From positions 173,378-237,377 of the forward strand of contig JAIWWG010000058.1 in NCBI GenBank assembly GCA_025435555.1: a stretch of 64,000 bases of DNA, given 5' to 3'. The stretch is from Chytriomyces cf. hyalinus JEL632. Taxonomy: Eukaryota; Chytridiomycota; Chytridiomycetes; Chytridiales; Chytriomycetaceae. Positions 20,770-32,602 of this stretch are shown here, in pieces. The notes beneath the pieces were generated by a model. It saw nothing but the letters and a program-made list of their open reading frames with translations, was not told the DNA's origin and did not search any database. The translations under genes and the position numbers were made by a program. Every line of letters starts with the position of its first letter. Positions within the stretch are counted from its first letter, which is position 1.

Positions 20770-21598
20770 GTGTGTGTGTTGTCTATTTCTAAGGTGATCT
20801 GAGACGTGTGTGCTGGGAATGCGCTTGGGTTTTTAAGGTACAAGCCCAAAGATTTTCATGTGCATCATGTGACTAATTTAATCAGAGTGTGGCACAGGAG
20901 TCAGCCACTCAAGCGCCACTTCAACTCAAACACCCAAGTGTTGGTGGGGGGGTGAGTTCCATGCGAGTGCAGTGTGTTGATCATTGTCACACGTGTGTTG
21001 CGGCACACTTGCGGCACACGTGCGGCGGCGGCAACAGACATGCGGCGTTAACACGGTTTGGGTCGCCTCACAAGCCTGCAATTGCGCAAGGTGCACAAGC
21101 CCAACCACGTCTAAATTGGACTCCTTCTGGATGTCGCGATATCATGCGAGGTCGTGATGCGCATGGATCAAGTCCCGATCCCATCCATTTATCCATCCAT
21201 CCATTTATCCATCCATCCATCCATCTTCAGGAATCACGCGTTCGTTGATTCTCGTTGGACCCACGCTTATTTTAAATATATTATATCGGGTGTCATTGCT
21301 GATATATCGGATATAAACATGACATCTTTTATTGACAATTTCAAAGGCAACCAACCAACACCTGAGTTTGTAAAACAACAACAACAAATCCACCAGCTTC
21401 TTCCGTCTGAAAATAAAACATTCAACAGCGATTACAAAGACCCGTTAACTCCGCCCCTGCGAGAATCGAAAGAAACAAATGCGGCGCGACCCACAAGTCC
21501 AGAAATCACATTCGCAAAAACTTATTATTATTTTTCAACAACAACACACACGTAAAAGTATAAAACCGATATTAGAAAAGGGCGCGCGTTCACCAACT
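20770..21598. other. Intergenic region between subtilases 1 and 2
   Basis: Holds the subtilase 1 promoter, a (CATC)n/ATTTATC tract (21178-21228) and the 3' flank of subtilase 2. A 78-codon frame from ATG 21318 has no recognisable feature and is not called. Confidence 0.55.
21178..21228. repeat. CCAT microsatellite
   Basis: Runs of CCAT mixed with CCATTTAT over about 50 bp. Confidence 0.85.
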
Positions 21599-24500
21599 TT
21601 AAAACATGAAAGCGGCACCAACAAAGGCAGCAAACACGCTACCAAAGGTAGAAACGGCACCAGCCTTGTACAAGTTGGTTGGGGTAGCTGGTGCTGGGGC
21701 AGCGTACGTTGGGGACGCAACAACCACTGGGACAGAGGTGGAGGCGGCAGCGGATCCAGAAGCACTTGGGGCAACGGATCCAGTGGGCGCAACGGATCCA
21801 GTGGGGGCGACGGATCCAGTGGCGGCAGAAGATCCGGTTGGGACAGAAGCAGATCCGGTGGCAGAAGAAGCAACAGAAGAAGCGGTGGAAGCAGAGCTGG
21901 ATGCAACTGGAGTGGCGCCATCCACAAGACGGAAGGCTGGGGACATGATAATGTCAAAGTCCTCATCCTTGGTGCTGGAAGCAGAAGCAAAGTTTCTGAC
22001 AGCGCTGAACTTCATCTTGTAGTTTCCGGAAGGCAAGAGAGCTGGGTTACCGTTGGCATCGTACGCAACACCGGCGAAAGCCCAGATGGTGGGTGGAGCA
22101 GCTGGTGCGGCGCCAGCGTAAGAGTGTCTCTGCATTGGGACAAAGATTCCAGGGCTGGATGGGTTTCCTTCAGCAACGAGGTCAGTAAGGCGGGCGTAGA
22201 TTGGTGCAGACGTGTTGAATCCGGCAGCCTCGAGATCGCTTGTGGATCTCTTTTCGTTGGATCGGGGAACAGCGGGGAGAATCTCAATGTAACCTCCACG
22301 GGAAGTACTGGAAGCAACAGCCATGACACCGGCACCGATGGTAGCATTGATGACGGCACCTTCAGTCAATGGGTTAAAGTCCAAATCAGCGTAAAGTCCA
22401 GTGGCAACGGTTGCTTCAGTAAGCCCGTAATCAGCTCCCCATCTTTCAGCAAGGGAGGCAGATTTGCGGGACCAGATGGCCTTGTTCTTGTAGGATCCAA
22501 CAACTCCAGCGTATGGGACATGGATTGGGTAGTCTTCCTGGTTGGAGGCAGTGATTTGAAGGTATCCAGAGTAGATTGGGTAAGGGGTGAGGGCTTCGGG
22601 TGCGTTAAACTGGACAGTCACTTCGGCAGATGCACCAGCGGCAACCTTGATGGAAGAGGACGAGAAAGAAACGCCAGCTTGTTGGTCCTGGGTGAAGGTG
22701 GTGGTAGTAGCGTCCAGAGTAAAGTCATCACCGACATTGTAGGCGTTCACAGTGGCGGCGTTGAATGAGTTGAAGCTGTAGCTGACTGCTTCTTTGCCAT
22801 TGTTGCGGATGGTCAAAACGGCAGATGACTTGAAGTTGTCAGTGTCCTTCAAGGCAATGGCAGATGGCGTGACAAGGGTTTGAGCTGAGGCAGCGTAGTA
22901 GGCGTTGAGCAGACCGGCTCCTTGGTAAGCAACAGAGTTGACGGATTCGGTTTTGAAGATTGTCTTTGGGGAAGCAGTGTTCTGGAGGTAGGCACGGAGG
23001 TCTTGGAACGATGGGTTCTCGGCTTTTCTTTGCTGGAGCAAAAGAGCAGTGATTCCGGCAGAGTATGGAGAAGCCATCGAAGTTCCACTGTACGATCCGT
23101 ATGGGAGGGGGAAGTTCTGGTGCTGAGCAGCGTGGACGGAGATGGTGCTGTAAACTTGTCCACCAAGACCACCAAAGTCTGGCTTAATTTCCAAGTCGAG
23201 GGAGAGACCGGGGGAAGAAAAGTCGGAGATGGTTCCAGCAGTTGGGATGTTGAAAGGCTTCTGCTTGGAAGTGAAGACAAAGTTTGGCTTGCCACCAGCC
23301 TTGACTTTGGCGATGAGTGCGAGACCACCTTCACGGCTCAAGAACATGCTTGGGAGACCCGCGTTTCCGGCGATTCCGACGAGTTCTTGAGTGTTTCCGT
23401 ACAAGATGCAGCGGGTTGCACCGGCAGCAAGGGCGTATCCACAACGCTTGGAACTTCCACCTTCAGTAGTGGATCCCCAACGAAGGAGGAGGGCCTTTCC
23501 TTTGGCGGCAGGGTTGATGTTTGTGGCACCATCGTTTTGAATGTTGTTGTCATCAGCAGTGATGTCTGTTCAAAAAATGGTGAGTTCGGTGCCAAGTTCC
23601 ACCAAAAAATCAGTTCAGTGAGAGGAACGTACCATTCACAACAATGTCAAGGGATTCTCCCTCAACAAAGCTTCCGTTGTTACCGCCGAGTCCGTAAAAG
23701 AATGGCTGGTCATCAATCAGCGAGTAAGGCAAAGGAGTGACCGTGTTGTCGAAGGATGCAACAGAAAATCCACCGTTCGAGTTACTTGGGTTTCCAGTAA
23801 CCTGGATACCTTTATCACCAGAGTTTCCGGCAGAGGCCAAGACAAAGTGTCCAGCTTTTCCAACCACCTCGGCGGCAATGGTGTCAACTTCATCAGGGTA
23901 GTCTGGGCCTCCTCCAATGGACAAGTTGATGACATCAGCACCGTCATCGGCGGCTCTGTAAATGGCAGCGGCCATCACATCGGAAGCAGTGCTGTCGGCA
24001 GGGCATCCGAAGACTCTGTAAGCCAGGATGTTGGCCTCGTAGGCAACACCGGTGAAAGGCATGGCAGGGACAAATCCATCAACCTTGATGTCACGAGCAT
24101 CTCCGGCAACGATACCGGCAACGTGGGTTCCGTGGGAGTCGTCACTGCAGTTGTCGATAGGGTCATCATCGGGGGTGATGGTTTGGTCACCGATAGAGTA
24201 AGCGTCTCCGACCAAGTCGTAGCCGCCAACAACCTTGAAGCCTTTTCCGATACCGCCTCCGAGAGCTGGGTGCAGGTAGTAGACACCGGTGTCAATGACG
24301 GCGACAGTGATTCCCTTTCCGGTGAGTCCGAGCTTGTTGCGCGCATCGTTCACACCTGTACGGGATGGATGGGTTGGTTAGAACAAAACTCAAAGGCTGA
24401 GCGCAAAGCGTGGAAGCGTACCAGTGATGGAGTGGTACAGTTCGTCGCTGTGTGGAACGCCGTTGTCGGACTTTGTTGGCTTGGGTCCTGGACGGGAGGT

Positions 24501-24913
24501 GACGGAGGAGAAGGAAGTGGCTCTGGAGAGTCCTTGGAAGATGGTGGCGGCATCCTCTGATTGTTGGGAATGAGAAGTTGCGTCAGTGATGTCATCATTA
24601 TTATTGGTAATCAGGGAGATGAGGGGGGGATTGAAGCCAAGACAAAAATATTGAGCCACTCACGGCAGTCTCCAACGAGCTGGACCGAGACAAAGTTGGC
24701 GTACTTGTTGTTGATGGAGGTACGCTCGGACCACTGGAGACCCTGCAGAGCGAGGTGCTTTGCGAGGATGGCGTGTCCATCAGCGCCCTGCTCAAAGTCA
24801 ATGACAAAGGCGCACTTGAGGGCGGTGGGGGCATCGACGGGAGCACCACGTCTGACGATGGCGAGTGCCTGGGTGGCCAGAAGCAGCGATGCGAGGATGG
24901 GGGTCAGCTGCAT
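21599..24913 (-). CDS. Secreted subtilase 2 (S8 family, PA domain, GPI-type tail)
   Basis: Exons 24664-24913, 24422-24556, 23633-24355 and 21599-23565 join cleanly to 1024 residues. Signal peptide MQLTPILASLLLATQALA; an RRGAP propeptide start; catalytic Asp near 149 (AVIDTGVYY), His near 202 (DDSHGTHVAG) and Ser near 532 (GTSMASPYSAG); oxyanion Asn in ASAGNSGDKG. A PA domain is inserted before the Ser, followed by an Fn3-like C-terminal region. The Ser/Thr/Ala linker holds repeated A-P/T-G-S-V units and ends in a hydrophobic tail (ATPTNLYKAGAV...GAAFMF). Large parts of exon 4 are almost identical in DNA to subtilase 3, pointing to gene conversion or recent duplication. Secreted or surface-bound digestive protease. 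Confidence 0.95.
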
Positions 24914-25488
24914 CTTGTGTCTATTCTAGTTGGGATGTAGTTTAGGTGTGCCTTTGTTGGGCATGTAGGTTTCTTATATAAACTGAATGCACAAGCCCAG
25001 TGAAATTTTTATAATATTTAATCAAACAGAATCAGCCACCCACAAGTGTTTTAATCAAAAGGGATGAGTAATTGCAAGCGGCCATTGTCGCAGGTCCACC
25101 GTCCACCCCCATTTGAAGTTGAAGCGTGTCTGTTGCAAGTCTGCATGTCCGAATAAGATGTCCGGAACCTTCTTGACTGACTGTGCGCGTGGTGGTCGGA
25201 CTTGAGACGGCTGACGGACTTGCATGGAAGGTGATGGAACAATTGCGATATTTACTCTTTGTTGGTGCCGTGGCAGATGCGACTTGCATGGAAGGTGTTA
25301 AAATGCATTCAGACCGTCAATCTTTTCCGGACAAAGTGCATTTGTGCTGTTGGTGCTGTTGGCGTTTATTCTGAATCCAAATCATTTTTCATTTTCGCTT
25401 CGTTAGAAATGTGGCTTGAATCACCAATTGTTGCTTCCTCCACCTGGACTGACATGGTCACCAGATCCTCTTTTTCGTCCATCCCAAA
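24914..25488. other. Intergenic region between subtilase 2 and the seven-helix protein
   Basis: Promoter of subtilase 2 on the left and the 3' flank of the membrane-protein gene on the right. The sequence AATCAGCCACCCACAAGTGTTTTAATCAAAA near 25030 recurs near 30665 upstream of subtilase 3, so the promoter was duplicated with the gene. No gene is seen. Confidence 0.6.
24974..24982 (-). promoter_or_regulatory. TATA-like element of subtilase 2
   Basis: Reads TTTATATAA on the minus strand, about 60 bp upstream of the ATG. Confidence 0.5.
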
Positions 25489-26460
25489 CTAGGACTCCTC
25501 GTCACTGGTTTTGCCGTACTCCTCCAACTTGCCAGTGCCACCACTCAACAGTTTCCCGTGCCCAGCCTCCAACTTGATCTTCATCACCAGCAACACAATC
25601 GACGTCATCGCTGCGCCAGAATAAGCACATACAATCAACAAGTTTGCGTATGCATTCAAAGAAGGAAGCAGTTGATTCCCGACAATGATCCCCAGCGATA
25701 CAACGGAAGCACCACATGAAAACGCCCCATATTTTGCAATAATGCTGGTCCGGTTCCACTGTTTTTTTGCCTCGCTGTTTCCATTGAATTGTCCCGTTGA
25801 TGACAATGGAGCTGCGTTTTTCAAAAGAAAGTAGCAGAAGCAAGACAGCATTCCTGCATCCATCAAAACCATCCCAGCAAGAGTCGCCACGGCAACATCA
25901 TGGTAAAGCTGGATACTTGACAATTGATATTCAAATAAAACTGCTGTGACGAGTTGCGCCATGAATAGGATCGGGTTTAAAATAGCCAATGCCGTGAGGA
26001 TCCAGTAGAGAATGCTCCCACTTTCGCCAATGAGCGATTGGGATCGAGACCAAGTATAGATACAATAGCATGATTCAAACAGCGTTCCACCGATGGATTC
26101 GAGCACTGTCGCACCTTTCACGGTCCCTGGTTTGTGAGACTGAGGAAGCGAAAGCAAGACTGAGGCAAACAGCGCAGCTGATCCCAAAACCATTCCCAAC
26201 AACGATATGTTGAAAACAGTAAACACTGGCCGAAACGCGTGCCGCGTTTTATTCCCTGTGGACTGGCCGCCAGTTGAAGACTGTGTAGTAGTCCTGTTTT
26301 GATTTGTGGACCTGAAAACGACGGTAAGCAGCGTCATCCCCATGACCACCACCATGACGGCTGCGATGCAGAACGCGGCCATGTCAGCGTCAGTCATGTT
26401 TGCTCGCATTGTGGGCAGATTTACATGTTTCTCACCAGACACCGACAAACTTGGTCTCAA
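25489..26460 (-). CDS. Seven-helix membrane protein of unknown function (receptor-like topology)
   Basis: 323 residues (fewer if the ATG at residue 18, 22 or 27 is used), single exon. Seven hydrophobic helices are visible: about 28-50, 80-103, 117-135, 143-170, 180-203, 230-252 and 262-285. A short N terminus is followed by a polar Asn/Thr/Ser loop after helix 1, and a charged C-terminal tail (KLEEYGKTSDEES) that would be cytosolic in a receptor-like orientation. No GPCR-class motif (DRY, NPxxY) is clear, so this is only a topology-based label. Confidence 0.75.
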   Translation of the reverse strand: MRPSLSVSGEKHVNLPTMRANMTDADMAAFCIAAVMVVVMGMTLLTVVFRSTNQNRTTTQSSTGGQSTGNKTRHAFRPVFTVFNISLLGMVLGSAALFASVLLSLPQSHKPGTVKGATVLESIGGTLFESCYCIYTWSRSQSLIGESGSILYWILTALAILNPILFMAQLVTAVLFEYQLSSIQLYHDVAVATLAGMVLMDAGMLSCFCYFLLKNAAPLSSTGQFNGNSEAKKQWNRTSIIAKYGAFSCGASVVSLGIIVGNQLLPSLNAYANLLIVCAYSGAAMTSIVLLVMKIKLEAGHGKLLSGGTGKLEEYGKTSDEES

Positions 26461-27153
26461 CTTTTTATTGCTCCGTTCGAAAATTACTCATGCACTCATG
26501 AATTGACTTTTTTTTTTTTTGGTTCGGATCATGCTTTGGTGAGCCATCAGGCACTTATTCTTCATCTTTCACGCTGGAAATGAAAAACGACGGGGGTTGC
26601 CTTTTGACAGTTCAAGTCAAAAGTTGGGAACACACAAGCAAAAACCGCTTGGGATTAACATTTTTTGGAGAAATCTTTGCGACAACTCTCACACCAAAAC
26701 GCGTGGACATGAGAAGACATTCCACGCAACAAACTACGGAAAAAATAGGCACGCCAGCCCCCCCCCCCCCCCCCCCAACCAGCCAATTCCTACTGCTTTT
26801 CCAAGTTCCTCTCCAAATGTCCCTTCAATCGAAACAACCGTCACAATCCGATGCCAAACAACACGGGATTTTAATAAAATGTTTGTTTCACAAATAAAAT
26901 ATGTAAAAAAGTAAAGATATTTTTGGACGCCGCGTTTTTCAACAGGGACAATCAGGAGCAGAATGCCACGGCCGTGTGAGTGCTGTGTTGTCATCAACTT
27001 GAACAACAGGCCAGCAAAACCAAGACAACAAATCCCGACTTTTCAAAATTTTCAATCGTCTCTTTTTTTTTACTTTTTAAAAAAAACACACTCTTATATC
27101 GCACACAAAACCAAAAAAAGGGAAACCGATATTAGGAAAAAAGGCATCACACC
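26461..27153. other. Intergenic region with a long poly-C run
   Basis: 5' flank of the seven-helix gene and 3' flank of subtilase 3. Contains a T run near 26509, a C19 tract at 26758-26776 and A-rich stretches. No gene is seen. Confidence 0.6.
26758..26776. repeat. Poly-C tract
   Basis: Nineteen consecutive C, unusual in this moderate-GC sequence. Its exact length may be a sequencing artefact. Confidence 0.8.
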
Positions 27154-30100
27154 TTAAAACATGAAAGCGGCACCAACAAAGGCAGCAACGACGCTACCAA
27201 AGGTAGAAACGGCACCAGCCTTGTACAAGTTGGTTGGGGTAGCTGGTGCTGGGGCAGCGTACGTTGGGGACGCAACAACCACTGGGACAGAGGTGGAGGC
27301 GCCAGCGGATCCAGAAGCACTTGGGGCAACGGATCCAGTGGGCGCAACGGAACCGGTTGGGGCAACAGAGCCGGTTGGGGCGACGGATCCAGTGGCGGCA
27401 GAAGATCCGGTGGAAGCAGAGCCAGATGGAACGGCAGATCCACTGGTGACAGCAGATCCAGAAGGAGCAACAGAAGATGCGCTTGACGCAGAAGTAGCAA
27501 CCTGAGTAGAAGTAGCAGTAGACGAAGCGGCAGTAGAAGAAGAGCTGGGAGTCACTGGAACGGCACCGTCCACAAGACGGAAAGTTGGCGACATGATAAT
27601 ATCAAAGTCCTCATCCTTGGTGCTGGAAGCGGAAGCCAAGTTTCTAACAGCGCTAAACTTCATCTTGTAGTTTCCGGAAGGCAGGAGAGCTGGGTTACCG
27701 TTGGCATCGTACGCAACACCGGCGAAAGCCCAGATGGTAGGTGGGACGACTGGGGAAGTTCCAGAGTATCCGTTTCTCTGCATTGGGACAAAGATTCCAG
27801 GGCTGGATGGGTTTCCTTCAGCAACGAGGTCAGTAAGGCGGGCGTAGATTGGAGCAGACGTGTTGAATCCGGCAGCCTCGAGGTCGCTTGTGGATCTCTT
27901 TTCGTTGGATCGGGGAACAGCGGGGAGAATCTCAATGTAACCTCCACGGGAAGTACTGGAAGCAACAGCCATGACACCGGCACCGATGGTAGCGTTGATG
28001 ACGGCACCTTCAGACAATGGGTTAAAGTCCAAATCAGCGTAAAGTCCAGTGGCAACGTTCGCTTCAGTGAGTCCGTACTGCGCTCCCCAACGGGTGGCAA
28101 GGGATGGGGATTTGCGGGACCAGATGGCCTTGCTCTTGTAAGAACCGACGACTCCAGCGTATGGAACGTGGATAGCGTTTTCCTGGTTGGAGGGGATGAT
28201 TTGAAGGTATCCAGAGTAGATTGGGTACGGGGTGAGAGCTTCTGGTGCGTTGAACAGAACAGTCACTTCGGCAGATGCACCCTTGGCAATCTTGATGGAA
28301 GAGGAGGAGAAAGAAACTCCAGCTTGTTGGTCCTCGGTGAAAGTCAGGGTGGTAGCGTCCAGAGTAAAGTCATCACCGACGTTGTAGGCGTTCACAGTGG
28401 CGGCAGAGAATGAACGGAAGCTGTAGGTGACATCTTCAGTGGCATCGTTACGGATGGTCAACACGACAGATGACTTGAAGTTGTCAGTGTCCTTCAAGGC
28501 AATGGCAGATGGTGTAACAACAGTCACAGCTTGGCCGGCGTAGTAGGCGTTGAGCAGACCGGCTCCCTGGTAAGCGACAGAGTTGAAGGATTCGGTTTTG
28601 AAGATTCTTCTTGGGGAAGCCGTGTTCTGGAGGATGGCACGGAGATCTTCAAATGAAGTCTTCTTGTTCTTTCTTTGCTCAAGCAAAAGGGCGGCAACTC
28701 CGGCAGAGTATGGGGACGCCATCGAAGTTCCACTCTTTGTTCCGTAAGAATCTGGGGACTTGGCATGCTGAGCGGCATGGTCAGAAACGGTGCTGTAAAC
28801 TTGTCCACCAAGACCACCAAAGTCTGGCTTAATTTCCAAGTCAAGGGAAAGACCGGGGGAAGAGAAGGAAGAGATGGTTCCAGCAGTTGGGATCTGGTAA
28901 GGCCTCTGCTTGGTGGTGAAGATGAAGGATGGCTTGCCACCAGCCTTGACCTTGGCGATGAGTGCGAGACCACCTTCACGGCTCAAGAACATGCTTGGGA
29001 GACCCTTGTTTCCGGCGATTCCGACCATGTCTTCGGTGTTTCCGTACAAGATGCAGTGGGTTGCACCGGCAGCAAGGGCGTATCCACAACGCTTGGAACT
29101 TCCACCTTCAGTAGTGGATCCCCAACGAAGGAGGAGGGCCTTTCCTTTGGCGTTTGCGTTCAGGTTGGTGGCTCCATCGTTCTGACGATCAGTGTCATCG
29201 GCAGTGAGATCTGTTGTTATAGTTTTGGTTAGTGCCAAGTTCCACCACCAAAAAGTCAATTCAGTGACGTACCGTTCACAACAATGTCAAGGGATTCTCC
29301 CTCAACAAAGTTGGCATTGTTGCTGCCGAGTCCGTAAAAGTATGGCTGTTCATCAATCAGCGAGTAAGGGGATGGGGTAACAGTGCTGTCAAATGAAGCA
29401 ACGGAGAATCCACCGTGCGAGTTACTTGGGTTTCCAGTAACCTGGATACCCTTGGCACCAGAGTTTCCGGCAGACGCCATGACAAAGTGACCGGAACGTC
29501 CAACGACTTCAGCGGCAATGGTGTCAACTTCCTCTGGGTAGTTTGGTCCTCCACCAATGGACAAGTTGATCAAATCAGCACCGTCATCGGCGGCTCTGTA
29601 AATGGCAGCAGCCATCACATCGGAAGCAGTGCTGTCGGCAGGGCATCCGAAGACTCTGTAAGCCAGGATGTTGGCTTCATAGGCGACACCAGTGAATGGA
29701 ACGGCTGGAACGTAACCAGGAGTGGTAATGTTACGGGCATCGGCGGCAACGATACCGGCAACGTGGGTTCCGTGGGAGTCGTCACTGCAGTTGTCGATGG
29801 GGTCATCGTCAGGGGTGATGGTTGGGTCGGCGATGGAGTAAGCGTCTCCGACCAAGTCGTATCCTCCAACAACCTTGAAGCCTTTTCCGATACCGCCTCC
29901 GAGAGCTGGGTGCAGGTAGTAGACACCGGTGTCGATGATGGCGACGGTGACTCCCTTTCCGGTAAGTCCAAGCTTGTTGCGTGCGTCGTTCACACCTGCG
30001 CGTGAATGGACGGACAGTTAGAAAGGAGTTGTAATGATGTTGATCACAAAAAAGCGTTATTGTGTACCAGTGATGGAGTGGTACAATTCATCGCTGAATG

Positions 30101-30555
30101 GCACGTCCTTTCTGTCGGACTTGAGTGGCTGGGGTCCTGGGCGGGAGGTGACGGAGGAGAAGGAAGTAGCTCTGGAGAGTCCTTGGAAGATGGTATCGGC
30201 GTCCTCTGATGGATGGGAATGGTGGGAGCTTGTGTCAGTGGCGTCATCGATGTGGAGATCAGGGGAACCTCGTAAAATAAAAAAAATGAGGGGCAGGCTA
30301 CTCACGACAGTCTCCAACGAGCTGAACCGAGACAAAGTTGGCGAACTTGTTGTTGATGGAGGTACGCTCGGACCACTGGAGACCTTGGAGAGCGAGGTGC
30401 TTTGCGAGGATGGCGTGTCCGTCAGCGCCCTGCTCAAAGTCAATGACAAAGGCGCACTTGAGGGCGGTGGGGGCATCGACGGGAGCACCACGTCTGACAA
30501 TGGCGAGTGCCTGGGTGGCCAGAAGCAGCGATGTGAGGATGGGGGTCAGCTGCAT
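27154..30555 (-). CDS. Secreted subtilase 3 (S8 family, PA domain, GPI-type tail)
   Basis: Exons 30306-30555, 30068-30205, 29273-29995 and 27154-29210 join in frame to 1055 residues. Architecture as in subtilase 2, with Asp in AIIDTGVYY, His in DDSHGTHVAG and Ser in SGTSMASPYSAG. Differences cluster in the 28.1-28.8 kb part of exon 4 (for example a HAKSPDSYGTKSGTS segment around the catalytic Ser), whereas 27.17-27.35 and 27.66-28.06 kb are nearly identical to subtilase 2. The Ser/Thr linker is longer than in gene 2. The intron 4 acceptor (AACAG at 29211-29215) and the phases are the same as in the paralogues. Confidence 0.95.
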
Positions 30556-31696
30556 GTCGGTCTATATTCTATGTGTATGTTCTGGGGGGAGGTGGGTGAG
30601 ATGGGTGAGGGGGCCTTTTAAGGTAAATTGGATCACAAGCCCATTTTAAAATTTTATTTAATATTCAGCCACCCACAAGTGTTTTAATCAAAACGAGGGT
30701 TAGTTCAAATTGAAAGCGCAAGCGGCACAGAGCGTTTTGTGTGATCACGTTAAGTCTTCTTGTTGTGATGACGAACCAAGAACTGGGTGTGTTCCCCTGG
30801 GACAGCGTGACAGCAGCGAGCGGATGCTTCTCCTGGCTGGCTGGCTGGCTGGCTGGCAGACTGTGTACGGATCGGATGGATAGCTGCGAAAGGACAGCGA
30901 GCGTTGTATTTATACGCATTTCCTGCGTATGCAGTGTACTTTCCCCGTCCGTGGCATCACTCGCTGTTCGCTGTTCATGACACTGCTCAAAAGAATCAAA
31001 GTTGTTGCACAACATTGCGGCGTTCATGACAAATGCAAGAAAACGATTGCATGCGTGCTTCGTTCGAAAGAGGAGCCATAAGGCTGACATTGGTCCCTAA
31101 CATGGAATACCACGCACACACGGCGTATTCGCTTTAAGATGTGTGCGTGGCTGCTAATAATCGACAGTGTTTGGATCAAGTGAAATAAATGTATTGAATG
31201 TGTGGTGTCTGTCGCACAACAATGGCTGCACTGCTCAACTGCATTGCATTGCATTGCATTGGCATCAATCAGTATTAATATCATTTTGGAATTACATGCA
31301 CCCACCCACCAGAGAGAGACTGGCTGGAGCAGAAGGAAAGAGGGAGACAGACCAGTAGTGACGTCATGTCACTACTGGCAATGTTTGTGTGTGTGTGGCG
31401 TCATTCGATGTAATAATAATAATAAAAAAGAATTTCACTGGGCAAAGTTTGAGTGAGTGAGAGGAAGCACAAATGCAAATGAATATAAATGCAAATATAA
31501 ATATTAAATATTAAATTGAGATTGGTGGTGGGTGGTTGTGGTGGTGGCACATTTCTTATGTGGCGCTGTGAGCTGTAAAATATTGGATCAACTCACATTT
31601 CTTATGTGGCGCTGTAAGCTGGCTGATCAACAACTCCTCTTGACGGAAAGTGACGGCGGCAGAGAAGAGAAGAAAGTGAGTGGCCTTGCAGAGACT

Positions 31697-31772
31697 TGGG
31701 ATGGGATGGGATGGGATGGGATGGGATGGGATGGATGGGATGGGATGGGATGGATGGATGGATGGATGGAAG
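31697..31772. repeat. GGGAT / GGAT microsatellite
   Basis: Tandem GGGAT units grading into GGAT units. Inverted relative to the CCATC tract at 32090-32169. Confidence 0.9.
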
Positions 31773-31849
31773 ATGGTCAGTGTATCGCTGATGGATGGAT
31801 GAGGCAGGCATTCATGGTCAGCAGTAGAAGCAGCAGAAGGAAGCAGTAG

Positions 31850-31874
31850 AAGCAGCAGCAGCAGCAGCAGCAGC
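31850..31874. repeat. CAG trinucleotide run
   Basis: Eight consecutive AGC/CAG units, preceded by imperfect GAAGCAG units. Confidence 0.85.
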
Positions 31875-32089
31875 ACTAGAACCACCAATGAGAGGATCGC
31901 ATGTTTTATCCTTGTGTAGCATTCGAAACAACACGGGCGCTTTCAAGCCCCCTTCCCAGATGAAAAAATTAATTTGTTTTCAATGACAATGCCACATGTG
32001 CTGCGGTTGATACCAACAGAGGGAGCATAAAAAGGGGGGGACAGAATCACATGGGTTTCTTGTTTCGGAATGGATGTTGCCAGAATATT

Positions 32090-32169
32090 CCATCCATCCA
32101 TCTATCTATCTATCCATCCATCCATCCATCCCATCCCATCCCATCCATCCCATCCATCCTTCCTTCCTT
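32090..32169. repeat. CATC / CCATC / CCTT microsatellite
   Basis: CATC units with CTAT and CCATCC variants, ending in a CCTT run; complementary to the GGGAT tract about 320 bp away. Confidence 0.9.
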
Positions 32170-32602
32170 GCTGCCCAGGTTACCCTCACGACGTGACGTG
32201 ACGTGACGGCCTTGTAGGAACAGCGGACAGAGAAGATGAGGGCAGCACGCCCTACCTGTCAGCCATGACCTCTTGTCAAGTTGAATTGGGTGTCACTCTG
32301 CCCAGGTTGCAAATGAACTCGTGTGGGTGCTGCTTCAACCCGCAATTCAACTACACCACACCCACCCACCACAACATCAGCCCCATCACGGACAGATCAG
32401 CCCTGTGATGCCCAGACCATGTTTATGTAATGCTGTCAAGTAAATAAATAAATGCCGCGATAAACTTGTCAGAAACTAAACTCGCTGCAAACACGCACAC
32501 GCACACGCACCAGCAAAACGATCCCCTCCCCATACCCCAAATACCGCCCACCCGCCCCCATCCAGCACCACAAAACAGCCTCTCACAGCAACCCCCCAAA
32601 AA

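Larger units (their letters stand above)
30556..32602. other. Two-kilobase gene-poor region rich in microsatellites
   Basis: Contains the subtilase 3 promoter, a GGCT run (30833-30858), GGGAT and GGAT runs (31697-31772), CAG (31850-31874), CATC/CTAT/CCTT runs (32090-32169) and a triple GACGT direct repeat near 32192. No frame has coding character; the longer ones only translate the repeats. Confidence 0.6.

Noticed and set aside
21154-21555. 133-codon frame with IYPSIHLSIHPSI.
   Set aside because: Largely translates a CATC microsatellite; the remainder has no recognisable motif.
31532-31888. Frames rich in DGMGW or HPIPS between subtilase 3 and the lipase.
   Set aside because: Pure translation of GGGAT and related microsatellites.
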